A stretch of DNA of 64,000 nt, taken from Amycolatopsis azurea DSM 43854. GTDB taxonomy: Bacteria > Actinomycetota > Actinomycetes > Mycobacteriales > Pseudonocardiaceae. Positions 1 through 7,746 of the stretch are shown here, piece after piece. The notes under the pieces were generated by a model that saw nothing but the letters and a program-made list of their open reading frames with translations, did not search any database and had not been told where the DNA came from. The stretch spans positions 62,001 to 126,000 of the forward strand of contig NZ_MUXN01000026.1 in assembly GCF_001995215.1 (NCBI RefSeq), written 5' to 3'. The first letter of the stretch is position 1. Each line of letters opens with the position of its first letter. A program made the position numbers and the translations under genes.

Positions 1-634
1 GGACACCGGTCACGACGGGGTTCAGCCGGTCGTCCTGGTCGAACGAGCCGTCGGGGAAATTCCAGTCCCGCGCCTGCGCCATCGGGTTGAGCGCGGCGTT
101 CGCGAACGCGTTCCTGGCGAACAGGCCGAGGTGCGCGGGATCGAGGCCGTACCGCCAGTCGTAGACGTCGGCGACGTCGGAGAACAAGGCGGGCCAAGGG
201 AATTCGGCCGTTTGCGCCTCTTCGCCGACCCAGGCCGCGGAGCCGAGATGCTCCGCCGCGGTCCGCGCGTCGGTGTTGCGCATGAGTTCCAGCCCGGTCA
301 CCAGCGCGACGTGGTACCGGCCGGACTCGATGTCCGCGCTCGCGGCGAGCACCGCCGTCCCGCCCGAGGCGCACGCGGCCTCGTGCCGGACGCTCGGCAC
401 GCCGTCCAGATCGGGGATCGCCGCCACCAGCAGCCCGCCGAGGTGGGCCTGGCCGGTGAACAGCTCGGCGGCCAGGTTGGCGACGTGCGCGACGCCGATG
501 TCCCCCGTCTCGACCTGCGCGTCCACCAAGGCGTCGGGCACCACTTCGGCGAACATCTCGTAGAGCCCGCCGCCCTCTTTCGCGAAGTTCCGCGCGAAAT
601 CGGTCTGGGCCCCGCCCAGTACGAAGACCGTCAT
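1..634 (-). CDS. Thiolase-family protein (acetyl-CoA acetyltransferase-like), partial
   Basis: This is the N-terminal 211 residues of a thiolase-superfamily protein; the rest lies beyond the left edge. It starts MTVFVLGGAQTDFAR, typical of the thiolase N-terminus. Near residues 80-90 it has HEAACASGG, where the cysteine is the expected acyl-accepting nucleophile. The sequence resembles SCP2/acetyl-CoA acetyltransferase-type thiolases, which cleave or condense acyl-CoA thioesters. It lies about 130 bp downstream of the carotenoid oxygenase on the same strand, so co-transcription is possible. The C-terminal catalytic motifs cannot be checked, so the exact class and direction of reaction are open. 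Confidence 0.75.
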   Translation of the reverse strand, partial: MTVFVLGGAQTDFARNFAKEGGGLYEMFAEVVPDALVDAQVETGDIGVAHVANLAAELFTGQAHLGGLLVAAIPDLDGVPSVRHEAACASGGTAVLAASADIESGRYHVALVTGLELMRNTDARTAAEHLGSAAWVGEEAQTAEFPWPALFSDVADVYDWRYGLDPAHLGLFARNAFANAALNPMAQARDWNFPDGSFDQDDRLNPVVTGV

Positions 635-764
635 CGGCCAGCTCCGCCTTCTGGTGCCGTGCCCGGGTCGCCCCACCCCCTGGCAGGGGCGACCCGGACG
701 GCGGCTTTCCGGCCCTTCGCCGCCTGCCCACACCCCTCTGGTGGGCGGGCGCGAAGGGGATCAC

Positions 765-2237
765 TCAGTTACAGGAAGGTTCCAGCTGGTCCGCCCGGAC
801 CCAGGTCGCGTGAAAACCGAGCGGGACACGCTGGGGCAACAGGACCCTGGCCACGGGTCCGGCAGCGAGATCGGCGGCGTCGAAGATGTCCAGCTCCGAG
901 CGCCCCTCACGCTCGTCCTGGACAAAAGTCACCAGATAGCCGTCATCGGAATCGGCGGCCGCGCCGTCGCGGGGTGCGAACGGCGCCTCACTGCCCCACC
1001 GGCCCGGACCGAACCGATGTTCGGTCTTGGTGCCGGCACGATTGTCGTAGCACACCAGGCCGTCGAACTTGAGCGTCGAGTCCGGCGAGATGTGCACCGC
1101 GTAGGAGAAGCGATTCCGGCCGCCGACCACCCTCGAGTCGACGGACGGAAATTCGGTGTTGTCGTCGTCGAGCTGGTTCTCCAGGCACTGTCCGGTCCGC
1201 AGGTTGAACCGGTAGCGGTGCAGCGAGGCGTCCAGCCGCAGGTACGAAAGCATCTTGGCGAGCGGGGTGTGCGCGTCGGCCCGTGGCTGCGGGCGCTGGA
1301 CGCGGCAGACGTCGAGGACGATTTCCTCGCCCTGCTCCCAAGAGTTGACGACGTGGTAGATGTAGCACGGGCTGGCTTCGAACCAGCGGATCTGGCTACC
1401 GTTACCGTAGCGAGGAAGCACCCCGAACCGGCTCGGCAGCGACCGGTCGAACCGCAGCCTGTGCCTGCCGTTGCGCGCCGCCTCCAGGTCCTGGATCAGC
1501 GGCAGGTCCATCAGGATCGCGTGGTTCTCGGTGATCGCCATGTCGTGCGGCAGGCGCGGGCCGGGGAGTTCGATCTCGGTCGTGCTGGCGACCTTGCCGT
1601 CCGCGCTGATCACGCCGTAGCGCAGGTACGGCGGGCGGGGCCCGTAGTCGAACCAGAACATCTCGCCGGTGCGCTCGTCGACCTTCGGATGGGCCATCAT
1701 GTCGCCGACCAGCGTGCCGAGGAAGTCCTCGGCGCCCAGCGTCTCCAGCGAGAGCGGGTCGACCGCGTACGGCGTGCCGCACATGTACCAGGTGGAGAGC
1801 ACCTGGCCGCGGTGGAAGATCAGGTCGGTGTTGGCGCTGTCCTTGACGTTCAGCCCGTGCGTGTTGCCGAACGGGTTGCCCCTCGGCGACTCCATGACGC
1901 CCTTCCAGAGCGCCTTGCCCGCCTCGGATTCGGCCTCGAACGCCTTGGTGCGGACCCAGCGGTTGCGGTAGCGGGCCTTGCCGTTCTCCAGGTGGACGGC
2001 GTGGATCATGCCGTCGCCGTCGAACCAGTGGTAGCGGCCCTCCGGCTCGAACCGGGGATTGGGCCCGTTGCGCAGGTACACGCCGTTGAGGTCGGCGGGG
2101 ATCTGACCGATGACCTCGAGATCGCTCGCGTCGATCTCTTCGCCGACCGGGGCGTAGACGCCCATCAGGTACGGGTTGACCTCGGGTTCACCGGTGGTGG
2201 CCGCCACCAGGATCGGTTGCTCGGAGGTGCTCGTCAT
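765..2237 (-). CDS. Carotenoid oxygenase family protein
   Basis: A 490-residue protein of the carotenoid cleavage / lignostilbene dioxygenase (RPE65) family, non-haem iron enzymes that split C=C bonds of carotenoids, apocarotenoids or stilbenes. The family signature GVYLRNGPNPRFEP and the YHWFDGDGMIHAV stretch lie near the N-terminus. Histidines expected as iron ligands recur (GDMMAHPK, PHDMAIT, YHVVNSWE, GFHATWV at the end). Length fits the family. I start it at the ATG at 2237, which has GGGGAG a few bases upstream, rather than at an in-frame start 15 codons earlier that has no such site. It diverges from a tandem HxlR regulator that may control it. The substrate is unknown. Confidence 0.88.
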   Translation of the reverse strand: MTSTSEQPILVAATTGEPEVNPYLMGVYAPVGEEIDASDLEVIGQIPADLNGVYLRNGPNPRFEPEGRYHWFDGDGMIHAVHLENGKARYRNRWVRTKAFEAESEAGKALWKGVMESPRGNPFGNTHGLNVKDSANTDLIFHRGQVLSTWYMCGTPYAVDPLSLETLGAEDFLGTLVGDMMAHPKVDERTGEMFWFDYGPRPPYLRYGVISADGKVASTTEIELPGPRLPHDMAITENHAILMDLPLIQDLEAARNGRHRLRFDRSLPSRFGVLPRYGNGSQIRWFEASPCYIYHVVNSWEQGEEIVLDVCRVQRPQPRADAHTPLAKMLSYLRLDASLHRYRFNLRTGQCLENQLDDDNTEFPSVDSRVVGGRNRFSYAVHISPDSTLKFDGLVCYDNRAGTKTEHRFGPGRWGSEAPFAPRDGAAADSDDGYLVTFVQDEREGRSELDIFDAADLAAGPVARVLLPQRVPLGFHATWVRADQLEPSCN

Positions 2238-2290
2238 CGGTACTCCCCAGGTTGGTTCGTGTTGACCGATTGGCTGAGACACTATGATTT

Positions 2291-2330
2291 CTGTAGTCAG
2301 CTGTCAATAGGCTTCTTTTGCTGTAGCCAG
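2291..2330. promoter_or_regulatory. Direct repeats in divergent promoter region
   Basis: CTGTAGTCAG (2291-2300) and CTGTAGCCAG (2321-2330) differ by one base and start exactly 30 bp apart, about three helical turns. They lie between the carotenoid oxygenase and the HxlR gene. Two half-sites would suit a regulator with two DNA-binding domains. The role as operator is inferred. Confidence 0.4.
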
Positions 2331-2368
2331 TAGTACGCTGACAGCGACACCATCAGAGAGGCACGTAC

Positions 2369-3334
2369 GTGACAGAGGCGACCGCGCACCGCGTCAGGCC
2401 GGCGGGCGATCCGCTGCGCCGGGCACTCGAACTGCTCGGCGATCAGTGGACCCTGCTGATCCTGCAGAGCCTTTTCCTGCGCTTCCGCCGTTACGAGGAA
2501 CTCCGGCTACGGCTCGGCATCTCCCCCACCGCGCTGTCCGGACGGCTGCGCGAAATGGTCGACGCGGGCATGCTCGTCCGCACGCCGTACCGGGACGCGC
2601 GCCGCACCCGGCACGAGTACCGGCTCACCGAACGCGGCCTCGAACTGTGGCCGCTGCTGATCTCGATCTGGGCGTGGGAACGGGAATGGGTCGAGGGGCG
2701 GCGTGCCGTGCTGCCGACGCTGATCCACCTCGACTGCGAACTGGCCACCTCGGCACCGCTCGGCTGCGCCGGCTGCGAACGCCGGGTCGACGCCCGCGAC
2801 GTCCGCGCGCGACGGCTCGACGACACCGGCGTCGTCGAAGCGACCGCCACGAAACGCTTCCGCCGCAAGGACGCCGAGTCCCTCGCGGGCGATCCGCTGA
2901 TGTTCTTCCCGGACACGATGGAACTCCTCGGCGACCGCTGGTCGACGGGGCTGGTCGTGAGCGCGCTGCTCGGGGCACGGCACTTCTCGGAGTTCGAACG
3001 CGAACTCGGCATCGGGCCGAGCGTGCTTTCCGGGCGGCTGTCGAAACTCGTCGAGGTCGGCGTGCTGCGGACCGGGATCGCGAAGACCCGCACCGACGCG
3101 CACGACTACCGGCTGACCGCGAAAGGCCTCGCGTTCTTCCCCGCGCTGGCCTTCATCGCCGAGTGGTCACGGGGCTTCGAGGTGCCGGGACAGGCATCCG
3201 ACATCACGCTGGACCACGTGGACTGCGGCAACCGGCTGAAGCCGATCCTGCTGTGCGACCACTGCTGGCGGCCCCTGCTGCGGAACCGGATCCAGTTCGG
3301 CGGCCCGGTCCAGCTGCCCGCGCCGCCCAGGTGA
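2369..3334 (+). CDS. Tandem-domain HxlR-type transcriptional regulator
   Basis: A 321-residue regulator holding two HxlR winged-helix domains, about residues 13-110 and 173-270. Ordinary HxlR proteins have one domain and dimerise. Each half has the family pattern (ELLGDQWTLLIL and ELLGDRWSTGLVV, then SGRLREMVDAG and SGRLSKLVEVG). Each winged helix is followed by the same metal-site-like motif, H-x2-C-x9-C-x2-C (H120, C123, C133, C136 and H283, C286, C296, C299). So the whole unit, cysteines included, was duplicated. It probably binds DNA as a pseudo-dimer and controls the divergent carotenoid oxygenase (inference from position). The ligand is unknown. Confidence 0.85.
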   Translation: MTEATAHRVRPAGDPLRRALELLGDQWTLLILQSLFLRFRRYEELRLRLGISPTALSGRLREMVDAGMLVRTPYRDARRTRHEYRLTERGLELWPLLISIWAWEREWVEGRRAVLPTLIHLDCELATSAPLGCAGCERRVDARDVRARRLDDTGVVEATATKRFRRKDAESLAGDPLMFFPDTMELLGDRWSTGLVVSALLGARHFSEFERELGIGPSVLSGRLSKLVEVGVLRTGIAKTRTDAHDYRLTAKGLAFFPALAFIAEWSRGFEVPGQASDITLDHVDCGNRLKPILLCDHCWRPLLRNRIQFGGPVQLPAPPR

Positions 3335-3408
3335 CGTAAATCGACTCGCCAAGCCGTTCCGTTCCTGACAGGCTGACGTGGTCACACGTCGTCACCTCGG
3401 AGGTAGCA

Positions 3409-3597
3409 ATGACTGAACCGGCACCGTCCCCAGCGGATGGCGAAGAGGACGACACGAAGCGCAAGTTCCGTGAGGCCCTGGAGCGCAAGCAGGCTCAGGC
3501 CCGCTCCGGATCGGCCCACGAGAACGGCGGCGGGAAGAACCTGCACGCGCACGGCCCGGCCGCGAACAAGCGCACCTTCCGTCGCAAGAGCGGCTGA
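3409..3597 (+). CDS. DUF5302-family small protein
   Basis: A 62-residue, highly charged protein matching the actinobacterial DUF5302 family: an acidic N-terminus, then KRKFREALERKQAQA and a C-terminal NKRTFRRKSG. It has no signal peptide or membrane segment and looks largely disordered apart from one short helix. A strong ribosome-binding site (GGAGGT) precedes the ATG, supporting a real gene despite its size. It stands alone, and a strong hairpin follows it. No function is known for the family, and none is proposed. Confidence 0.8.
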   Translation: MTEPAPSPADGEEDDTKRKFREALERKQAQARSGSAHENGGGKNLHAHGPAANKRTFRRKSG

Positions 3598-3617
3598 GCC
3601 GGACAACCCGTGAAACC

Positions 3618-3658
3618 AACGGGGCCTTCCTCGCGGATCACGCGAGAAAGGCCCCGTT
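3618..3658. terminator. Bidirectional hairpin terminator
   Basis: The outer stem AACGGGGCCTT (3618-3628) pairs perfectly with AAGGCCCCGTT (3648-3658). An inner TCGCG/CGCGA stem surrounds a five-base loop. It sits between the convergent DUF5302 gene and valine dehydrogenase and can serve both. Confidence 0.8.
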
Positions 3659-3673
3659 GTCTCGTTCCGGGGG

Positions 3674-4744
3674 CTACACGGTCAGGATCGACCGCAGTCC
3701 GCCGACCTCGGTCATCCGGCGCTCGGCCAGCCGGTCGGCCGCCGTCGCCGGCGGGACCCCGTCGGCCTTGGCCAGCGCGAACACCGCCTTGGTGGTGTCG
3801 AAGATGGCCGTCGTCTTGCGCTTCGCCCGCGCGAAGTCGAAGCCGTGCCGCTCGTCGTCGACCTGGATCACGCCACCGGCGTTGACCAGGTAGTCGGGCG
3901 CGAAGAGGATGCCGCGGTCGTCGAGCTGCTTGTCGACGCCGGGGTGCGCGAGCTGGTTGTTGGCCGCGCCGCAGACGATCTTGGTGCGGAGCAGGCCGAC
4001 CGTCTCGTCGGTGAGCACCCCGCCCAGCGCGCACGGCGCGAAGACGTCGAGCTCGGTGCGGATCAGCGCGTCGAGGTCTTCGACGACCTCGACGCCCGGG
4101 TACGCCGCGCGGGTGCGCTCGATCGCCGCGGGCGAGACGTCGGTGATGACCACCTGCGCCCCCGCCTCGATCAGATGCCCGACGAGGATGTGCCCGACCT
4201 TGCCGACCCCGGCGACGCCGACCTTGCGGCCCGCGAGGTCCGGAACACCCCAGACGGCGTCCGCGGAGGCGCGCATGCCCTGGTAGGTGCCGAAAGCGGT
4301 GAGCACCGAGGAGTCGCCCGCGCCGCCGTTCTCCGGCGAACGGCCGGTGACGAACTCCGATTCCCGGGCGACGACGTCCATGTCCTGCACGTAGGTGCCC
4401 ACGTCGCAGGCGGTGATGTAGCGGCCGCCCAGCGACTGGACGAACCGGCCGAAGGCGCGAAGCAGCGCTTCGGTCTTGTGCTTGTGGGGGTCGCCGATGA
4501 TGACGGCCTTGCCGCCACCGAGGTCGAGTCCGGCGAGCGCGTTCTTGTACGCCATCCCCTTCGACAGCGCGAGGACGTCCGCGAGCGCGGCGTCCTCGGA
4601 CTCGTACGGGTAGAACCGGGTCCCGCCCAGCGACGGCCCGAGCGCCGTCGAATAGATCCCGATGATGGCCTTCAGGCCGGTGGCCTGGTCCTGGCAGAAG
4701 ACGACCTGTTCATGGCCGGTACCTTGGCCGAACACTTCGGTCAC
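3674..4744 (-). CDS. vdh: Valine (branched-chain amino acid) dehydrogenase
   Basis: A 356-residue Glu/Leu/Phe/Val dehydrogenase. It oxidatively deaminates valine and related amino acids with NAD, the first step of branched-chain amino acid catabolism that feeds acyl-CoA precursors in actinomycetes. The N-terminal domain carries [12 protein letters not shown] and the catalytic lysine region [19 protein letters not shown] (about residues 65-85). The Rossmann nucleotide-binding loop GVAGVGKVG is near 180. Length is typical of streptomycete Vdh. It starts at GTG (4744) with AAGGAG upstream. It lies 160 bp downstream of kynU on the same strand, with a weak hairpin between, so it may have its own promoter. 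Confidence 0.9.
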   Translation of the reverse strand: MTEVFGQGTGHEQVVFCQDQATGLKAIIGIYSTALGPSLGGTRFYPYESEDAALADVLALSKGMAYKNALAGLDLGGGKAVIIGDPHKHKTEALLRAFGRFVQSLGGRYITACDVGTYVQDMDVVARESEFVTGRSPENGGAGDSSVLTAFGTYQGMRASADAVWGVPDLAGRKVGVAGVGKVGHILVGHLIEAGAQVVITDVSPAAIERTRAAYPGVEVVEDLDALIRTELDVFAPCALGGVLTDETVGLLRTKIVCGAANNQLAHPGVDKQLDDRGILFAPDYLVNAGGVIQVDDERHGFDFARAKRKTTAIFDTTKAVFALAKADGVPPATAADRLAERRMTEVGGLRSILTV

Positions 4745-4868
4745 TGTGGTGACTCCTTGTCATGGAGTGCACGCTGCTTGTGGCTCACGTGCGAAGTTCC
4801 TGGAACAGGCACAGCCCCCGCACGAAGGTCATCCGGCGGCGACGGTGCCACATCCGCAAACCTAGATC

Positions 4869-4896
4869 GCCCCGGTCCGTTCGCCAAGCCGGGGGC
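4869..4896 (-). terminator. Possible kynU terminator
   Basis: GCCCCGG (4869-4875) can pair with CCGGGGGC (4889-4896) around a 13-base loop just after the kynU stop. The stem is short and no U tract follows, so this is only a candidate. The 160-bp gap to vdh also holds its ribosome-binding site. Confidence 0.35.
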
Positions 4897-4904
4897 GAGG
4901 AGTC

Positions 4905-6098
4905 TCAGCCGTTGACGACCTCTCGGAGGATGTGGAGCGCGGAGCCGAGTTGACTGTCCGACAGATACGGCGCCGGGCCGAACCTCAGGTACGCGCCGCG
5001 GCTGTCGGTCCGGACGCCGCGTTCGGCGAGGGCGGCTTGCAGCGCACCGGCGTCGGCGCACTTCAGCGACAGGAAGCCGCCGATGCGGTCCAGCGGGGTC
5101 TCCCGGTCCCGGGTGATGACGTCTTCGGGCAGGCCGAGCTCGTCGAAGCCCTCGGCGAGGAAACCGACCTGGTGCCGCGACACCTCCCGCAGGAACTCGG
5201 GCGTGAGGCCCTGTTCGGCGAAGAACCGGAAGACGCGGGCGCCCCGGTAGTGACTCGTCGGGTCGTAGGTCGCCCCGGCGAACCTGTCCGATCCGGACGC
5301 GTAGGCGACCTGACCGGGTCGGCGCTCGTCCGCGAGCGCGCCGAATTCGGCGTACCAGCCGGTGACGACCGGGCGCAGTTCCTGCGCGTGCGCCGGCATC
5401 CGCAGGAAGCAGTTGCCCTCGCCGAGCTGGAGGTACTTGTAGCCGCCGCCGAGCACCCAGGCGTTGGTGAGCCCGAGGTCGTGCAGCGAGAACGGGACGA
5501 CGCCCAGCGCGTGATAGGCGTCGACGACGAGGTTCACCGACTTCGAAAGGCAGACGTCGGCGAGGTGCGCCAGCCCCGGCACGAGCCGGGAGGTCTCGAA
5601 CAGCACCGCCGAGACGAGCACGGCGGCGGTGTCCTCGGTGACCTCGGCCGCGACGCGTTCGGCCAGCGTGCTGACCGGCGACGCGGGGACGCGAACGACC
5701 TCGACACCCTCCTCGGCCAGCCTGCCCAGCTGGCGGCGCAGGGTGTGGAACTCGCCGTCCGTGGTCACCAGCCGCGGGCGACGCGGGAGGTCCATCGCCG
5801 ACAGGAACCGGATCACCAGATCGTGTGTGCTGGCGCCGAGCGCGATGCCGCCGTGCGGGTCACCGAGCAGCGCCCGGAACCCGGCCCGCATCTCGTCGGC
5901 CTTCGCGAACGCGCGGTCCCACTTGGTGTCAACCTCTTCGGCCGCGTCGGCGAAGGCTTCGAGAAGACCTTCCCGCGCGACGTCGGGCCATGCCTGGTGC
6001 GAGTGCCCCGTCAACAGGATCCGGTCCGCCACACCGAATTCCGTGTAGTGCGCCGCGAGCGCGTTGGGGTCGCGGCGGAGTTCCTCGAGAGTCGTCAC
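4905..6098 (-). CDS. kynU: Kynureninase-like PLP enzyme
   Basis: A 397-residue fold-type I (aminotransferase class V) PLP enzyme. Its position directly after tryptophan 2,3-dioxygenase, with a GTGA start/stop overlap, makes it the likely kynureninase (kynurenine -> anthranilate + alanine). Visible features are the PLP-binding aspartate in VVDAYHALG (D193) and the Schiff-base lysine in GGGYKYLQLGEGN (K221). The segment after the lysine differs from the KYLNGGPG-like loop I associate with classical kynureninases, so this is a divergent form. I chose the GTG at 6098 because the longer reading overlaps kynA heavily and has no family-like sequence. Function rests on both family and context. Confidence 0.8.
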   Translation of the reverse strand: MTTLEELRRDPNALAAHYTEFGVADRILLTGHSHQAWPDVAREGLLEAFADAAEEVDTKWDRAFAKADEMRAGFRALLGDPHGGIALGASTHDLVIRFLSAMDLPRRPRLVTTDGEFHTLRRQLGRLAEEGVEVVRVPASPVSTLAERVAAEVTEDTAAVLVSAVLFETSRLVPGLAHLADVCLSKSVNLVVDAYHALGVVPFSLHDLGLTNAWVLGGGYKYLQLGEGNCFLRMPAHAQELRPVVTGWYAEFGALADERRPGQVAYASGSDRFAGATYDPTSHYRGARVFRFFAEQGLTPEFLREVSRHQVGFLAEGFDELGLPEDVITRDRETPLDRIGGFLSLKCADAGALQAALAERGVRTDSRGAYLRFGPAPYLSDSQLGSALHILREVVNG

Positions 6099-6880
6099 AG
6101 CCTGCTCCGCACCGCCCAGAGGTCCGGGAACATCGGGGAGAAAAGCGTCGTACGCAGGTAGTGCGCGCCCGACGAACCCCCCGTCCCGGTCTTGTCTCCG
6201 ATGGTGCGCTCGACCATCTTCACGTGCCGATACCGCCACTCCTGCATCCCTTCGTCCAGATCGACCAGGTGCTCCGCCACCACTGACGGCCCGGTGTCAT
6301 CGCGGTAGACCCGCAACAGAACCTCTTGAAGCGCCGGAGAGGGTTCGAGTGGCTTGGTGACATCGCGCCCGGTCGGGACGTCGTACCCCTTCACCGCGAG
6401 GTAGGTGGTGAAGGAATCGAACAGCGACGGCCGTGACATCGCGTCCGCGATCTGCGCACGCTGATCACCGCCTTCGGGGTAATGCGCGAACACCCGCTCG
6501 TCCCGGCGGCCGAGGACGGCCTCCAGCACGCGGAACTGAGCCGACTGGAACCCGCTCGAAGCGTCGAGTCGCGCGCGGAAACTGGTGAACTGGCTCGGAG
6601 TCATCGTCTCGAGCACATCGATCTGCGCGACCACCACCTTGAAGATAGTCAGGATTCGCCTCAGCGTGCGGGTGGCGTGAGCGGTGTTACCCGCTTCGAG
6701 TTGCTCCTGCAGGTAAAGCGCCTCGTGGAGAACTTGTTTGAACCAAAGTTCATACACTTGGTGGATCACGATGAAGAGCAGTTCATCGTGTTCGTCGGAC
6801 CGGGGATGCTGCGCGTCGAGCAATTCGTCCAGCGAAAGGTAGGACGTGTAACTCAATGCGGCCTGGGTGTCGTCGTTCAT
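6095..6880 (-). CDS. kynA: Tryptophan 2,3-dioxygenase
   Basis: A 261-residue haem dioxygenase that converts L-tryptophan to N-formylkynurenine. Conserved family sequence is clear: FIVIHQVYELWFKQ (H40 near the substrate site), the FRARLDASSGFQS substrate loop near 101-113, and WRYRHVKMVERTIG with the proximal haem ligand H219. The GDKTGTGGSSGAHYL loop that closes the site follows. Length matches bacterial enzymes. It overlaps the upstream PaaX-type gene by ATGA and the downstream kynU by GTGA, so the three are translationally coupled. Confidence 0.95.
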   Translation of the reverse strand: MNDDTQAALSYTSYLSLDELLDAQHPRSDEHDELLFIVIHQVYELWFKQVLHEALYLQEQLEAGNTAHATRTLRRILTIFKVVVAQIDVLETMTPSQFTSFRARLDASSGFQSAQFRVLEAVLGRRDERVFAHYPEGGDQRAQIADAMSRPSLFDSFTTYLAVKGYDVPTGRDVTKPLEPSPALQEVLLRVYRDDTGPSVVAEHLVDLDEGMQEWRYRHVKMVERTIGDKTGTGGSSGAHYLRTTLFSPMFPDLWAVRSRL

Positions 6881-7698
6881 GATTCTGTCACTCCATCGAA
6901 ATGGCGCTGGGACGCCGGGGCCAGCGCCTGGTAAAGATCGTGGAAAAGCTCGACCGCGGCCGCCCGGCTCGGCGGAGCGGGCACCAGCTCGACCGGGAGT
7001 TCCGGATCGAGCGACGGGAAGGCGCGGAAGGTGTGCGTCAGCCAGGTTCGGACCTGGAACGCCTCGGCGTCAGGCAGGTCGCCTGAATATCCGCCGAAAT
7101 CTCGGACGAACGCGTCGTAACGCGCGGCGAGGCCGTCGAGGTTCCAGGCCCGGCCGGCGAACCGCCGGACGTCGAGCGCGGCCGACGGTCTGCCGAGCAT
7201 CAGCCCGGCGTGTTCGGAGACGTCGAGTTCGGCCAGCAGGGCGAGCACCTCGGCCTCGCGGTCGTGCGGGGCGATCCAGGTGCCGTCCTGCACCGGGCCG
7301 AAACCGAGGAAGCGCAGCCGTCGCACGAGCCGTTCCCGCGCCTGGCGGCGGCTTTCCGGGATGCTCTGCCACAGCACCGTCCACTCCCCGACCTCGCGTT
7401 CGCGGCGGCCGAGGGAGAAGATCCGGCGGTCGCCGTCCTCCAGCAGGGCGATCGTGCGGCGGGTCAGCGAGTAGTGGACGAGCCTGCCCGCCTTGTGCCT
7501 CGCGAGCAGGTCGCGGCGGGCGAGCCGGGCCAGCGCGATCCGCGCGGCGCCGTCGGAGAAGCCGAGCCCGGCGAGCACGGCGACCAGGCCGCCGGACCAG
7601 ACACGGCGGCTCTCGCGCGGCGACACGTAGGTGCCGAGCAGCGTCATCACCAGCTCTTGGGGAGCCGGGTCGCCGTGGGGCGTGGCGGATTCGGGCAT
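6877..7698 (-). CDS. PaaX-family transcriptional regulator
   Basis: A 273-residue protein of the PaaX family, winged-helix repressors whose studied members respond to aryl-CoA thioesters such as phenylacetyl-CoA. The N-terminal domain (SGGLVAVLAGLGFSDGAARIALARLARRDLL) is the PaaX-type HTH. The central and C-terminal parts fit the PaaX domains. It is the first gene of the kynA-kynU transcript and overlaps kynA by ATGA. It diverges from an aryl-CoA-ligase operon across a palindrome. I infer that it represses both operons and is released by an aryl-CoA such as anthraniloyl-CoA. The start at ATG 7698 is chosen because the longer reading would cross the palindrome. Confidence 0.85.
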   Translation of the reverse strand: MPESATPHGDPAPQELVMTLLGTYVSPRESRRVWSGGLVAVLAGLGFSDGAARIALARLARRDLLARHKAGRLVHYSLTRRTIALLEDGDRRIFSLGRREREVGEWTVLWQSIPESRRQARERLVRRLRFLGFGPVQDGTWIAPHDREAEVLALLAELDVSEHAGLMLGRPSAALDVRRFAGRAWNLDGLAARYDAFVRDFGGYSGDLPDAEAFQVRTWLTHTFRAFPSLDPELPVELVPAPPSRAAAVELFHDLYQALAPASQRHFDGVTES

Positions 7699-7711
7699 GC
7701 GCGCAACTCTA

Positions 7712-7735
7712 TACACCTCAGGCCGCTGCGGTGTA
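7712..7735. promoter_or_regulatory. 24-bp palindrome, likely PaaX-type operator
   Basis: TACACCTCAG (7712-7721) and CTGCGGTGTA (7726-7735) form an inverted repeat with nine of ten positions matching around a 4-bp centre. It lies in the 48-bp gap between the divergent PaaX-type gene and the creatininase-family gene, where one bound repressor would block both promoters. Confidence 0.65.
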
Positions 7736-7746
7736 GCTTGATTCGA

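Noticed and set aside
654-2333. Long open frame on the plus strand opposite the carotenoid oxygenase
   Set aside because: It is antisense to a clear family member, has no recognisable domain, and its arginine/valine-rich composition is typical of shadow frames in high-GC DNA.
6099-6239. Longer N-terminus for kynU
   Set aside because: It would run inside kynA with no family sequence; the GTG at 6098 gives a GTGA overlap matching the rest of the operon.
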